A stretch of 42,298 bases of DNA. Source: Hyphomicrobiales bacterium. Lineage in GTDB: Bacteria > Pseudomonadota > Alphaproteobacteria > Rhizobiales > Beijerinckiaceae. Positions 25,287 to 32,555 of this stretch are shown here, piece after piece (within the stretch, counting starts at the first letter, position 1; each line of letters opens with the position of its first letter). The translations under genes were made by a program, and so were the position numbers. The stretch spans positions 1 through 42,298 of the forward strand of contig JAIYAB010000215.1 in the NCBI GenBank assembly GCA_027489275.1, given 5' to 3'. The notes under the pieces are model-generated. The model was not told where the DNA came from, made no database searches, and worked only from the letters and a program-made list of their open reading frames with translations.

Positions 25287-25315
25287 GGCGCGGGACGAGG
25301 CGCGGAGCAGACTCG

Positions 25316-25804
25316 TCAGAGTTCCCAGCTCACCCGACCGTCCCCCTGTCTCACCTGGCAGGCGCGGCCGGAACCGGTCTGCTGGCCTTCCCTGAAGCTT
25401 GCAGATTCGCGGCACGAGAGGCCGCTGCCGTCACCCTTGGGAAAGGTTCGCACGTCCGTGCGGATGCGGATGTTTTCGCCGCTCTCGTTCTTGATGACGC
25501 GGGAGGACGAGCGGCCGGTCCTCAGGGCCAGTTGCCTCTGGCGGTCGATCTCGGCCCGCTCGACGGCGTCGCCGATCACCGCGCCGAGCACGCCGCCGAT
25601 GACCGCCCCGACGATCGCGCCGTCCCGTCCGTTGGCGGCCCCTCCGATCAGTCCGCCGGCCGCCGCCCCGGCCGCCCCCCCTGCGAGGGCGCCCCTTCCG
25701 GAGGTTCCCGTGCCCACGCACCCGGCGAGCAAGGTGCCTGCGAGCAGTACGACGACGATGGGGCGGAGACGGGAAACGGCTTGGCTCTGCAATCCGGTGA
25801 GCAT
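25316..25804 (-). CDS. Glycine-zipper outer-membrane-type lipoprotein
   Basis: A 162-residue lipoprotein. The lipobox LLAGC gives acylation at Cys29. Residues 37-80 are a glycine zipper with repeated Gly at three- and four-residue spacing (GGAAGAAAGGLIGGAANG and GAVIGGVLGAVIG), the kind that packs into membranes or oligomers, as in 17-kDa antigen/SlyB-like proteins. A charged helix (EIDRQRQLALRTGR) and a short C-terminal domain with two cysteines follow. The start at 25804, with AGGAA upstream, places the signal peptide correctly. It is part of the minus-strand envelope operon, 67 bases after the previous gene. Confidence 0.8.
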   Translation of the reverse strand: MLTGLQSQAVSRLRPIVVVLLAGTLLAGCVGTGTSGRGALAGGAAGAAAGGLIGGAANGRDGAIVGAVIGGVLGAVIGDAVERAEIDRQRQLALRTGRSSSRVIKNESGENIRIRTDVRTFPKGDGSGLSCRESASFREGQQTGSGRACQVRQGDGRVSWEL

Positions 25805-25871
25805 CGATCGAATTCCTGAAAACGATGAAACAACGAGAAACGTGACGGAACGGCAAATGCAGAAAACGCTA

Positions 25872-26834
25872 CTACGGGGCTGCCGGCCGATCAATGACCG
25901 GCGCGGCTGGCGGCGCAGGCGATGGTCGGGCCTGCACGCGGATTCGCCTGTCGTCGAGGGCGACGGCGCCCGGCGTCGGCCAGAAGCCGGCAGCGGCCGC
26001 CATGTCTTCCGCGACCCGCGCCGGCGGAAGTCCGGTCTCGAGCCAGATCGACTGGCGCTGCGCTTCCAGGTCGATCACGCGGTGGCGCAGATAGCAGCCG
26101 AAGGCCGCGAGATAACGCTCGATACGCGGCAGGTCGGCGGGCGGATAGCCCGTGACTTCGACCTCGATGACCTGCCGCTGCCCGCAATCCGGTTGTGGTG
26201 GCGCGGGGGGTGCGACCTCCCGCACGCGCGGGGGCCTCACGAATGTCGCCAGCCGGCGCGTCAGCTCCTCGGCGAGTTCGGCCGCGATGGGGCGAGCCTG
26301 GTCGCCGATGCGGTCGATGAAGCAATCGCGCACGCAGCCGGGATTGATCGCGTCCAGCCTGGCGTTCGCGCCGCTCTCGAAGCGGGCGAAAAGCTGCCCC
26401 GTCTGGACGTGGATGATCCGTCCCGTGATGATCACGCGGGGCACCGGCCACGATCCGTCGGCCGGACGGGAGGCCGATGCCTGAATGTCGAAGATCAGGA
26501 GCGCATCGATCGGCGGTTGCGAGATGGCGCGGGCGATGTCGACGAGTTCGAAGTCCCGGCGAAGCGTCCGCGTCGGCGAGGTGAAGTCCGCGGTGACCGC
26601 GGTCTCGTCGTAGACACGGAACTCGCTGCGGCTCAGGACGTCGTTCAGGGCGGTGACGACGCGCGCGAAGACTCGGTTGTCTCGCCGGACTGCGCGGGGC
26701 TGGGCATCTTCCCCGAGAGCGAGGATGTTCACCTGCTGGGCCGGCGCCATCGTCGGCGTCAGCGACAGGACAACCGCCAGCGCCACGGCGGCGAGGCTCG
26801 GGCCCAACGTCGCGGTGCTCCGCAGCGACACCAT
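25872..26834 (-). CDS. Exported CsgG/LpoB-like protein, paralogue 2 (unknown function)
   Basis: A 320-residue exported protein, signal peptide to about residue 33 (MAPAQQ). It is clearly homologous to the gene at 30749-31690: both share VNIL/VNVL, an NRVF/NRIY helix, VYDE, an ELVDIARAI/ELYEVARAI segment, the pattern VQTGQL/VRTGQL and the closing block RIE-x7-F-x-C. The VxTGQL strand and overall order resemble CsgG/LpoB-type folds. Cysteines at 167, 171, 217 and 247 have counterparts in the paralogue. A Pro-rich linker (200-216) separates two domains, and the C-terminus is Pro/Ala-rich. Its ATG overlaps the upstream stop by one base (TGATG), which fixes the start. Confidence 0.7.
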   Translation of the reverse strand: MVSLRSTATLGPSLAAVALAVVLSLTPTMAPAQQVNILALGEDAQPRAVRRDNRVFARVVTALNDVLSRSEFRVYDETAVTADFTSPTRTLRRDFELVDIARAISQPPIDALLIFDIQASASRPADGSWPVPRVIITGRIIHVQTGQLFARFESGANARLDAINPGCVRDCFIDRIGDQARPIAAELAEELTRRLATFVRPPRVREVAPPAPPQPDCGQRQVIEVEVTGYPPADLPRIERYLAAFGCYLRHRVIDLEAQRQSIWLETGLPPARVAEDMAAAAGFWPTPGAVALDDRRIRVQARPSPAPPAAPVIDRPAAP

Positions 26835-27463
26835 CAGCGCGCGGGAAGGCACGGCAGGAAAGGCCCGCCGGGCTGAAAATCGTCGAGATCGTGCCGGGCG
26901 TGCACGCAGCCGTTTCCTTCGCGGCGCTCGTGAAAGCCCCGAAGGTGCGCCAGGGAGCGCACGATCGTCGTCCTGTCGCGCCAGGACGTGCTCGCGACAT
27001 GATGCGGGCTCGCGAGGTTGGACGGAGCGCCCGCGGGAGCGATGGCGACCTCGACGGTTCCGGCCCCGGCGGCGCGATCGACGAGACCGGTTTCGATCTG
27101 CGAGGGACCGAACTGACCGCTCGCGATCAGGACGTCGCGGACGGCCTGCGCGCGGGCCCTGGCAGTGTGCCGCTCGTCCTCGCGGGTCCCGACGACGACG
27201 CCGGCGATGTTGACCTTGACGCCGGAGCCGCCTCGTTCGCGCAGCCGCCCGGCGAAGGCGGCGAGCGTGGCTCTCGCGTCCTCGCCGACATTCATGACCG
27301 GCCCCTCGACCAGAACGACGACGCGCGACAGGTGCTCGACCGACACTTCGGGCGGACCGCGGTCAGCCGCGATTCGGCCGGGCTCAGTCGCTGCGGCGGG
27401 CGCGGCCGCCAGCGCCAGCAGCCCGGCTGCGACATGGGCGAGGTTGGATCGACGTCTGCTCAT
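26834..27463 (-). CDS. Exported OmpA-like-fold protein, atypical
   Basis: A 209-residue exported protein with signal peptide to about residue 25 (APAAATEP). Residues 45-140 follow the beta-alpha-beta-alpha-beta order of an OmpA-like peptidoglycan-binding domain (VVVLVEGPV, EDARATLAAFAGRL, VKVNIAGVVVG, ARARAQAVRDVLIASG, VEVAIAP). However, the usual GHTD aspartate and the NRR arginine pair are absent, so binding to peptidoglycan may be lost or changed. The last 45 residues (after about 160) are of a different, Arg/His-rich character. GGGAG precedes the ATG. It is preceded by a 96-base gap, the largest inside the operon, and is coupled by TGATG to the following CsgG-like gene. Confidence 0.6.
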   Translation of the reverse strand: MSRRRSNLAHVAAGLLALAAAPAAATEPGRIAADRGPPEVSVEHLSRVVVLVEGPVMNVGEDARATLAAFAGRLRERGGSGVKVNIAGVVVGTREDERHTARARAQAVRDVLIASGQFGPSQIETGLVDRAAGAGTVEVAIAPAGAPSNLASPHHVASTSWRDRTTIVRSLAHLRGFHERREGNGCVHARHDLDDFQPGGPFLPCLPAR

Positions 27464-27559
27464 GTTCGACTCCCGTCAAGGGCGGCGTGAGCCGCGTTCG
27501 TCAGCGCAATGGAGGCCGGAGGAGGATTTTGTCGCCGTCCCCAGGCGGATGCGGCGGCC

Positions 27560-28810
27560 TCATCGAAAATCTCCGCCGACATCGACTGCGATGACGAGAC
27601 CGTCGCCCCCGCCCGCCCGGTCGAGCGCGACAGAGACGCGCAGATCGGGCCTGCGCCGGTGGGCCAGGACGATCTGGATGCCGCCGTCGCCGGTCGGCGA
27701 TCGGCGAAGTTCATGCGCTTCGAGCCCGGTGACGCGGCGGATGCGCCAGCCTGGCGCCGGCACGAGGCGCAGGCCGCACAGCGAGCGTCCGCCGGCCGCA
27801 GAGAATGCACCGTCAGCTCCGGCATGAAGCGTCTCCTCGACATAGGGCGTCCGGCCGTCGAACGATTCCAGACATGTCGACTTCGGCTCGCCAGAGAGGC
27901 GCAGGAGCGAAAGCGCCATGTCGGGCGTCGCAGCGGCTTCGACCGACGGCAACGACGGGGGCGGGGGCGCGGCCGACAGCGCGCCCGGCAGGACCGAGGC
28001 CGGCTTCGGCGCGACTTCGAGGCGGGGAGCGTCGGGAACGGCGTCGTGCCCCATCGGGCCGAGACCGAACTGGAGCGCCGCGGCGCTGCCCACCATCAGT
28101 GCGCCAGCCACGATCGCGACGCGGCCCGGAGCCCTCGAAATCAGGTGGTCCAGCATCGACGGGTGGGGGACCTCGGACCCGGCTTCGGCGTTGCCCGGCG
28201 ACAACCCGCGCAGCGCGCCGTCCAGTGCATCGGCGACCTCGCCGACCGTCGAGACGTGGCGCATGTCACCCGGAGGCGGTGTCGCCGCGACGTTGCCGTC
28301 CCGGGGCTGTGGGGGAATCAGGATGAGGCGCTCCCCGTGATCCGCGGGGGCCAGGAGGGTGGCCGAAGCGTCGAGCTTTCGGGAGACGGCATAGTCTTCC
28401 GTCCGGATTGCGATCGCCCGGGCGGACGCCGCGACGTCGAGCGCGATCGCGCCCGTAGCCCAGACGACGAGTTGCGCTTCGCCCGGCGTCGGGACGAGCC
28501 TGCATCCCCGGGCCACGAGGACGTGGGCGCACAGAACGGGCACCTGCCAGCTCAGGCCGTGATCCAGCCGCTCCGCCAGCACCAGCACCCACGGCCCCTG
28601 CGGCATGTCGGGGAGCAGGCGGCCGAGGCTTCCGACCGGCTGCAGCATGAGGCCGTATGCCCTGCTCACCTCTGCATCCTCGACATAGGCGGGCGTGACG
28701 ACCGTCGAATAGGCGAGTTGAGGGTACGGGCGAAGCTGCAGGATCGGTACTGGACCCGCCGTCGTGGGCACGACGACGTGGACGGCGAGTGGATCGGATC
28801 GCCGTGTCAC
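27560..28810 (-). CDS. Bitopic membrane protein linking cytosolic and periplasmic domains, unknown family
   Basis: A 416-residue protein. Residues 1-225 have no signal peptide and form a mixed alpha/beta domain (VHVVVPTTAGP, GPWVLVLAERLDHGLSW, QLVVWATGAIALD). A single hydrophobic helix sits at 231-249 (VAIVAGALMVGSAAALQFG), then a Pro/Ala-rich linker to about 300, then a domain of about 110 residues with Cys313 and Cys345. The shape suits a sensor or a link between cytosol and periplasm, with the C-terminus outside. The start is GTG at 28810, forming a GTGA overlap with the previous gene. I know no family for it; the topology is an inference from hydrophobicity. Confidence 0.65.
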   Translation of the reverse strand: MTRRSDPLAVHVVVPTTAGPVPILQLRPYPQLAYSTVVTPAYVEDAEVSRAYGLMLQPVGSLGRLLPDMPQGPWVLVLAERLDHGLSWQVPVLCAHVLVARGCRLVPTPGEAQLVVWATGAIALDVAASARAIAIRTEDYAVSRKLDASATLLAPADHGERLILIPPQPRDGNVAATPPPGDMRHVSTVGEVADALDGALRGLSPGNAEAGSEVPHPSMLDHLISRAPGRVAIVAGALMVGSAAALQFGLGPMGHDAVPDAPRLEVAPKPASVLPGALSAAPPPPSLPSVEAAATPDMALSLLRLSGEPKSTCLESFDGRTPYVEETLHAGADGAFSAAGGRSLCGLRLVPAPGWRIRRVTGLEAHELRRSPTGDGGIQIVLAHRRRPDLRVSVALDRAGGGDGLVIAVDVGGDFR

Positions 28811-29352
28811 AGCAGGAACACCTCCGAGTCCGGGTGAACGAAGAGCGCGAGGATCCGCGCCGCCTCCGGGTCGCCGGGAGGCAGCAGGGCCTGGACGCGG
28901 CCGTCGCGGGGCGCGGGGAGAGCCACCTCGGCGACGTCGCCCGCCCCCTCGATGACGAGCCGTCCCGGCGCCTGGTCGCCGAAACCGTCGATGACGAGGA
29001 CCCCCGGCAGATCGCCCTCGCCCTCCCGCAACTCGATCGAAATGGGGCCGAGGCGACGGAGCGTCCCGGTGCCGTCGGCCGCGGCCTTCATCAGGCCCGA
29101 CCGGGCGACCGCACGCGAGGCGACCATGTTGCGGTAGAGCGTGCGCATGACGGGGTCGTCACGGATGGCGCGAACAACCGTCAGCGAGGGCACCGCGGAT
29201 GCGCAAGCATGCCGCCACAGCTCGACCATACGGACGGACGCAGGGGAAACCTCGCCCGATACTATTTCCCGAAAGGCATCGGTGGCGGCGTCGCGCGCCG
29301 CGGCGTGGCCCGCGCGGTCCGCCGGCGGGCCGGCTTGGCTTGGCTGTGTCAT
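28807..29352 (-). CDS. Predicted cytosolic protein, unknown family
   Basis: A 181-residue protein without signal peptide or transmembrane segment. The first 100 residues look helical (DAATDAFREIVSG, ASVRMVELWRHA, VMRTLYRNMVASRAVARSG); the last 75 look beta-rich (GPISIELREG, GVLVIDGFGD, GRLVIEGAGD) and end FVHPDSEVFLL. I do not recognise a family. Four-base overlaps tie it to both neighbours: ATGA with the preceding 460-residue protein and GTGA with the following membrane protein, so the three are very likely made in fixed ratio and may form a complex. I choose the ATG at 29352 over upstream alternatives because of this overlap. Confidence 0.7.
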   Translation of the reverse strand: MTQPSQAGPPADRAGHAAARDAATDAFREIVSGEVSPASVRMVELWRHACASAVPSLTVVRAIRDDPVMRTLYRNMVASRAVARSGLMKAAADGTGTLRRLGPISIELREGEGDLPGVLVIDGFGDQAPGRLVIEGAGDVAEVALPAPRDGRVQALLPPGDPEAARILALFVHPDSEVFLL

Positions 29353-30731
29353 GGAACCTGGCCTCCGGAAGCGACGTAGAGCCGTGTGAAAAGGCGGGAA
29401 AAGACCTCGCGGTCGTGACGTTCCTGCTCCCATGATGCATCGGCGAGACCCGCTTTCGCGGCTGCGGACATGAAAGCCCGCAGTTCGTCCCCGATCGTGG
29501 CAAGGGCGGGCGCCGCGGCGGCAAACATCGGCGCCAGCACTTCGCGAGGCACGTCGAAGCCGGTGCGCCGCTCCGCACGCAGCAGCAACCATCCGCGTTC
29601 GGCGGCACGAGCGACCCTGTCCGGCGGCAACCCCTCGGGCGGGTTGAGCGCGATGTGCATGGACGCGAGCGCGTCGATCCGCTCGATCGTGGCGGCGATG
29701 GCTTCGAGCGTCTCGGCGAAGCGAGGGGCGGATTTCCCGTTGACCAGGTCAGTTACATCGGCCTTGCCCTGCGAGCGCTTGAGGCGGTTCACGCACATCA
29801 TCTGCCACCGCGACACCGCGATCGCACGAAGGCAAGTCAGGGGCAGGCGTCGGTGCCACGGTGCGAAGCGCAGGACGTCCAGAGCCCTGTCCCTCTCCGC
29901 CTGGGTCAGGAACTTGGGACTGGCCGGAAGCGAGGCGAGGAGGTCGACGAGGTCCAGCGGATCGACGCCCGCAGGCTCCTCGAAGCGGTCGTCGGAACCG
30001 TCGAGAGCAGCCTCGTCCTCGGTGGCGGCTTCGCCGACACGGGCGCGCACGTCCGTCTCGATCCTTGCCTCCAGCTCGGCCAGCAGAGCCGTCGTCGCGG
30101 TCGAGAAGAGCGGGCGCTCGCCCTGCTCCACGAGTTCGCAGAAGAACCGGATGGCCAACTCCTCCCTCGGCTCGGCGCCGTGCCGGGCCAGGAAGCGGTG
30201 GAGCGCTGCGGAGCGCTGATCGGTGCGCAGGCCCAGGACGTGGCGTCGGCGGTATCGGTCGGCGAGCGCCGCGAATCGCCGGCGTGCGATTGCGAAGCCC
30301 GCGTCCGTATCGTCTCCGCAAAGGTCGCGGATGACGGCTCGGAACTCTCCGAAGCCGTCGCCGCATTCGCAGAGTGCGAGAAACGCGCCGAACGTGCAGG
30401 CGTCTGCCATCCGCAAGGCTCCCAGCCGCATCTGCGGCGCCGTCTCCGAGACATCCACCTCCATCGCGCGCAACGCGCCGGGCGCTCCGGATCGCGGATC
30501 GAGCAGCAGGGCCAGAACCGAGTCGATGCCGTCCTCTGGCCCGGAGCTGGCACGGCGCAGGAAGAAGGCGAGGGTCGCCGTGAGATCGTGAGCGGGCCGG
30601 TCGCGGTTGCGCCCGGCGCCGAACCCCGCCACCGATCGCGCGAGCCGCAGCACGGCATGATCGGAGAGGGCCCGGTCGCCGCGCACCAGATCGAGGTCGG
30701 CGATGAGGGTGTCGTCGAACTGCGCGAACAT
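29349..30731 (-). CDS. Predicted cytosolic 460-residue helical protein, unknown family
   Basis: A 460-residue protein with no export signal. It appears mainly helical, with an acidic low-complexity linker near residues 232-250 (EDEAALDGSDD) dividing two halves. The second half includes DLVDLLASLPASPKFLTQ, CLRAIAVSRWQMMCVNRL and a final RLYVASGG. No Walker, kinase, protease or DNA-binding motif is seen, and I do not know the family. Its stop overlaps the next start by four bases (ATGA). It lies 17 bases after the CsgG-like paralogue 1 gene. Being cytosolic within an operon otherwise full of exported proteins, it is a candidate for the intracellular arm of the system. Confidence 0.7.
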   Translation of the reverse strand: MFAQFDDTLIADLDLVRGDRALSDHAVLRLARSVAGFGAGRNRDRPAHDLTATLAFFLRRASSGPEDGIDSVLALLLDPRSGAPGALRAMEVDVSETAPQMRLGALRMADACTFGAFLALCECGDGFGEFRAVIRDLCGDDTDAGFAIARRRFAALADRYRRRHVLGLRTDQRSAALHRFLARHGAEPREELAIRFFCELVEQGERPLFSTATTALLAELEARIETDVRARVGEAATEDEAALDGSDDRFEEPAGVDPLDLVDLLASLPASPKFLTQAERDRALDVLRFAPWHRRLPLTCLRAIAVSRWQMMCVNRLKRSQGKADVTDLVNGKSAPRFAETLEAIAATIERIDALASMHIALNPPEGLPPDRVARAAERGWLLLRAERRTGFDVPREVLAPMFAAAAPALATIGDELRAFMSAAAKAGLADASWEQERHDREVFSRLFTRLYVASGGQVP

Positions 30732-30748
30732 GGCCGCCCGATCGCCGT

Positions 30749-31690
30749 TCAGCGGGTGACGGTCTTGATCACCTCGAAGCGATTGCCGGAGAAGGTGACG
30801 TTGCCGCGGGAGCCCATGAACTCGACCATCTGGCGCAAGTTGCGGTTCAGCCGAGCATTGTCTGTCCGCGCCTCGATCCAGTAGTCGCTCTGGGAGTTGC
30901 TTACGCGCGTGGGCCGGATGTGCTCGACGCAGCGGAAGGCCCGGACCATTTCCTCGATGCGGCTGATCTCGTCGCTGGTGAAATCACGCAGGACCAGCAT
31001 GAAGGCCGTCGGCAGCCCGTCGCAACCCTCGAGCGCGGCAACCTGCTGAGCGGGCGCCGCCGCTGCCGGCTGGGCCGGAGCGGTGGCGACCGCGGGCGGA
31101 GCGGCGGCGCCGATGAACCCTTCGAGCTTCGTGCCGAGTTCCCGGGCCACGTCCGACGAAAGACGCCGGGCCTCGTCGCCCACGCGCTCGAGCAGGCATT
31201 CGCGATCCGAACAATTGACCGGCAGCGGATCGAAGGTGATGCCGGGGCCGACCTCGAACGTGCCGATCAACTGACCGGTACGGACGTTGAGCAGCCGGAC
31301 AGGGATCCGGATTTCGGGACGGCTGACGACCGACCCGGAACGAATGGACGTGTAGATCTGGAAGACGGCGATGACATCCATCGGTGGCTGGATGGCGCGA
31401 GCGACCTCGTAGAGCTCCCCGTCCGTCCGGCGCACCCGCCCCTGCGGCATGGTCGCCAGTGTGGTCCCGACCTCGTCATAGACCTGGAACCCGCGGGTGT
31501 TCAGCTCTTCCTGGAGCCCCAGGACGACGCGGTTGTAGATCCGGTTCTGCCTGGGCACCGTCTCCTGGTCGGCGTCGTCGGACACGACCAGGACATTGAC
31601 GCGTTTCACGCGCACTTGGGCGTCGGCGGGGGGTGACGAGGCGGCGGCGAAGACCGCCAGGCCGAGAGCGATCAGCAAAGAGCGAAACAT
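30749..31690 (-). CDS. Exported CsgG/LpoB-like protein, paralogue 1 (unknown function)
   Basis: A 313-residue exported protein, signal peptide to about residue 24 (PPADAQ). Residues 30-195 carry VNVLVVSDD, an NRIYNRVVLGLQEEL helix, FQVYDE, VARAI and RLLNVRTGQLIG; the last resembles the conserved strand of CsgG/LpoB-like proteins. A Pro/Ala linker (198-218) leads to a C-terminal domain of about 90 residues with a RIEEMVRAFRC block and YWIEAR. Cysteines 160, 165, 223 and 254 are matched in the paralogue at 25872-26834. AGGAG eight bases upstream serves the ATG at 31690. It follows the OmpA gene by 36 bases in the operon. The fold is inferred; the paralogy is seen directly. Confidence 0.72.
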   Translation of the reverse strand: MFRSLLIALGLAVFAAASSPPADAQVRVKRVNVLVVSDDADQETVPRQNRIYNRVVLGLQEELNTRGFQVYDEVGTTLATMPQGRVRRTDGELYEVARAIQPPMDVIAVFQIYTSIRSGSVVSRPEIRIPVRLLNVRTGQLIGTFEVGPGITFDPLPVNCSDRECLLERVGDEARRLSSDVARELGTKLEGFIGAAAPPAVATAPAQPAAAAPAQQVAALEGCDGLPTAFMLVLRDFTSDEISRIEEMVRAFRCVEHIRPTRVSNSQSDYWIEARTDNARLNRNLRQMVEFMGSRGNVTFSGNRFEVIKTVTR

Positions 31691-31726
31691 TGGGAAATCT
31701 CCTGTCGATGCAAAATTGATGGGTGA

Positions 31727-32299
31727 TCAATCGACGATGACGGCGACCTCGACACGCCGGTTCGATGCGTCAAAGGGGCGTGAGGCGTCCTTGAGTTCCG
31801 CCGGCCCGAAACCGTGGACCAGGAGGCGGCGCGCCTCGATCTCGTGCACGACGACGAGGTGTTGCCGCACGGCGCGGGCGCGGCGGAAGGACAGGTCGAC
31901 GTTGTAGTCCGCCCGCCCCTTCGCGTCCGTGTGACCGGCGATGAGAATACGCGATCGCGCGAGGACCGGCGTGCGAAGCGCGTCGGCCAGCGCGACGAGC
32001 GTTCGTGCGCCCTTCGGGAGGATCACGTCGCTGTCGAAGTCGAAGAAGACCGTGAGATCGACGGTGCGCACGGAACTGACGGATACGACGACACGGGAGC
32101 CCGAATCGTCGGCGGAAACCTGCCGCGGCAGCCTGGGCGCCGGACCGCCCGACTGCGGGGCCTGGGTGTCGGGCGCAAGGCTGCGCAGGATCCTCGTCCG
32201 CTCGGAATCGAGCGAGGCCTGAGCCAGGGCGGATGCGGCGGGCATGGTAGCCGCACTCGCCGAAAGTCCGGCCAGGAGGCCGCGACGACAGATGAGCAT
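31727..32299 (-). CDS. OmpA-family peptidoglycan-binding protein
   Basis: A 190-residue exported protein. The N-terminus MLICRRGLLAGLSASAATMPAASALAQ is a signal peptide with a twin-arginine, so Tat export is possible. The OmpA C-terminal domain covers about residues 83-190: VFFDFDSD, then AGHTDAKG with Asp125, LSFRRARAV, and NRRVEV with Arg181. These are the residues known to hold diaminopimelate of peptidoglycan, so binding should be intact. It has no lipobox and no beta-barrel, so it is a periplasmic peptidoglycan-associated protein. GAGGAA precedes the ATG at 32299. It is the first gene of the nine-gene minus-strand operon and faces the divergent subtilase gene. Confidence 0.87.
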   Translation of the reverse strand: MLICRRGLLAGLSASAATMPAASALAQASLDSERTRILRSLAPDTQAPQSGGPAPRLPRQVSADDSGSRVVVSVSSVRTVDLTVFFDFDSDVILPKGARTLVALADALRTPVLARSRILIAGHTDAKGRADYNVDLSFRRARAVRQHLVVVHEIEARRLLVHGFGPAELKDASRPFDASNRRVEVAVIVD

Positions 32300-32555
32300 G
32301 TTCGTTCCTCGGTTTCCCTTGACTGACCCCGGATCGGCGTCCCTTCGTTTTCGGACTGGATTGCCGAGAAGTCTTTTTGGAATGATGTCCGCCAGATCCC
32401 ATGTTTTTCAAGTGAAACATCTTGTACAACCTAAGGTTGTTTCTCACCGTTGTTCTCCATCTCGGTTCATTGTTTGACTCGATCGCCGAATGGGGAAGAA
32501 TTCGGTCTGGTTTTGCCATGCAGTAATTGACGAAGCGGCTGCAGGAGACTTGACG
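32300..32555. promoter_or_regulatory. Divergent promoter region with two adjacent dyads
   Basis: This 256-base region between the envelope operon and the subtilase gene is visibly richer in A/T than its surroundings, especially 32341-32500. It contains two inverted repeats only five bases apart: ATGTTT-N8-AAACAT at 32401-32420 and ACAACCTAAGGTTGT at 32426-32440 (seven-base arms, one central base). A TTGACT at 32474-32479 could be a -35 box for the subtilase; its -10 partner (near GAATTC, 18 bases on) is weak. The dyads lie about 100 bases upstream of the operon and 115 upstream of the protease, well placed for shared control. Regulator unknown. Confidence 0.5.

Noticed and set aside
16516-26876. 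Very long plus-strand open frames (over 1,000 codons each) opposite the oxidoreductase, OpgD, M14 and envelope genes
   Set aside because: They are antisense to genes with intact motifs, have no signal peptides, domains or ribosome binding sites, and are rich in Arg, Gln, His and Asp as expected for shadow frames.
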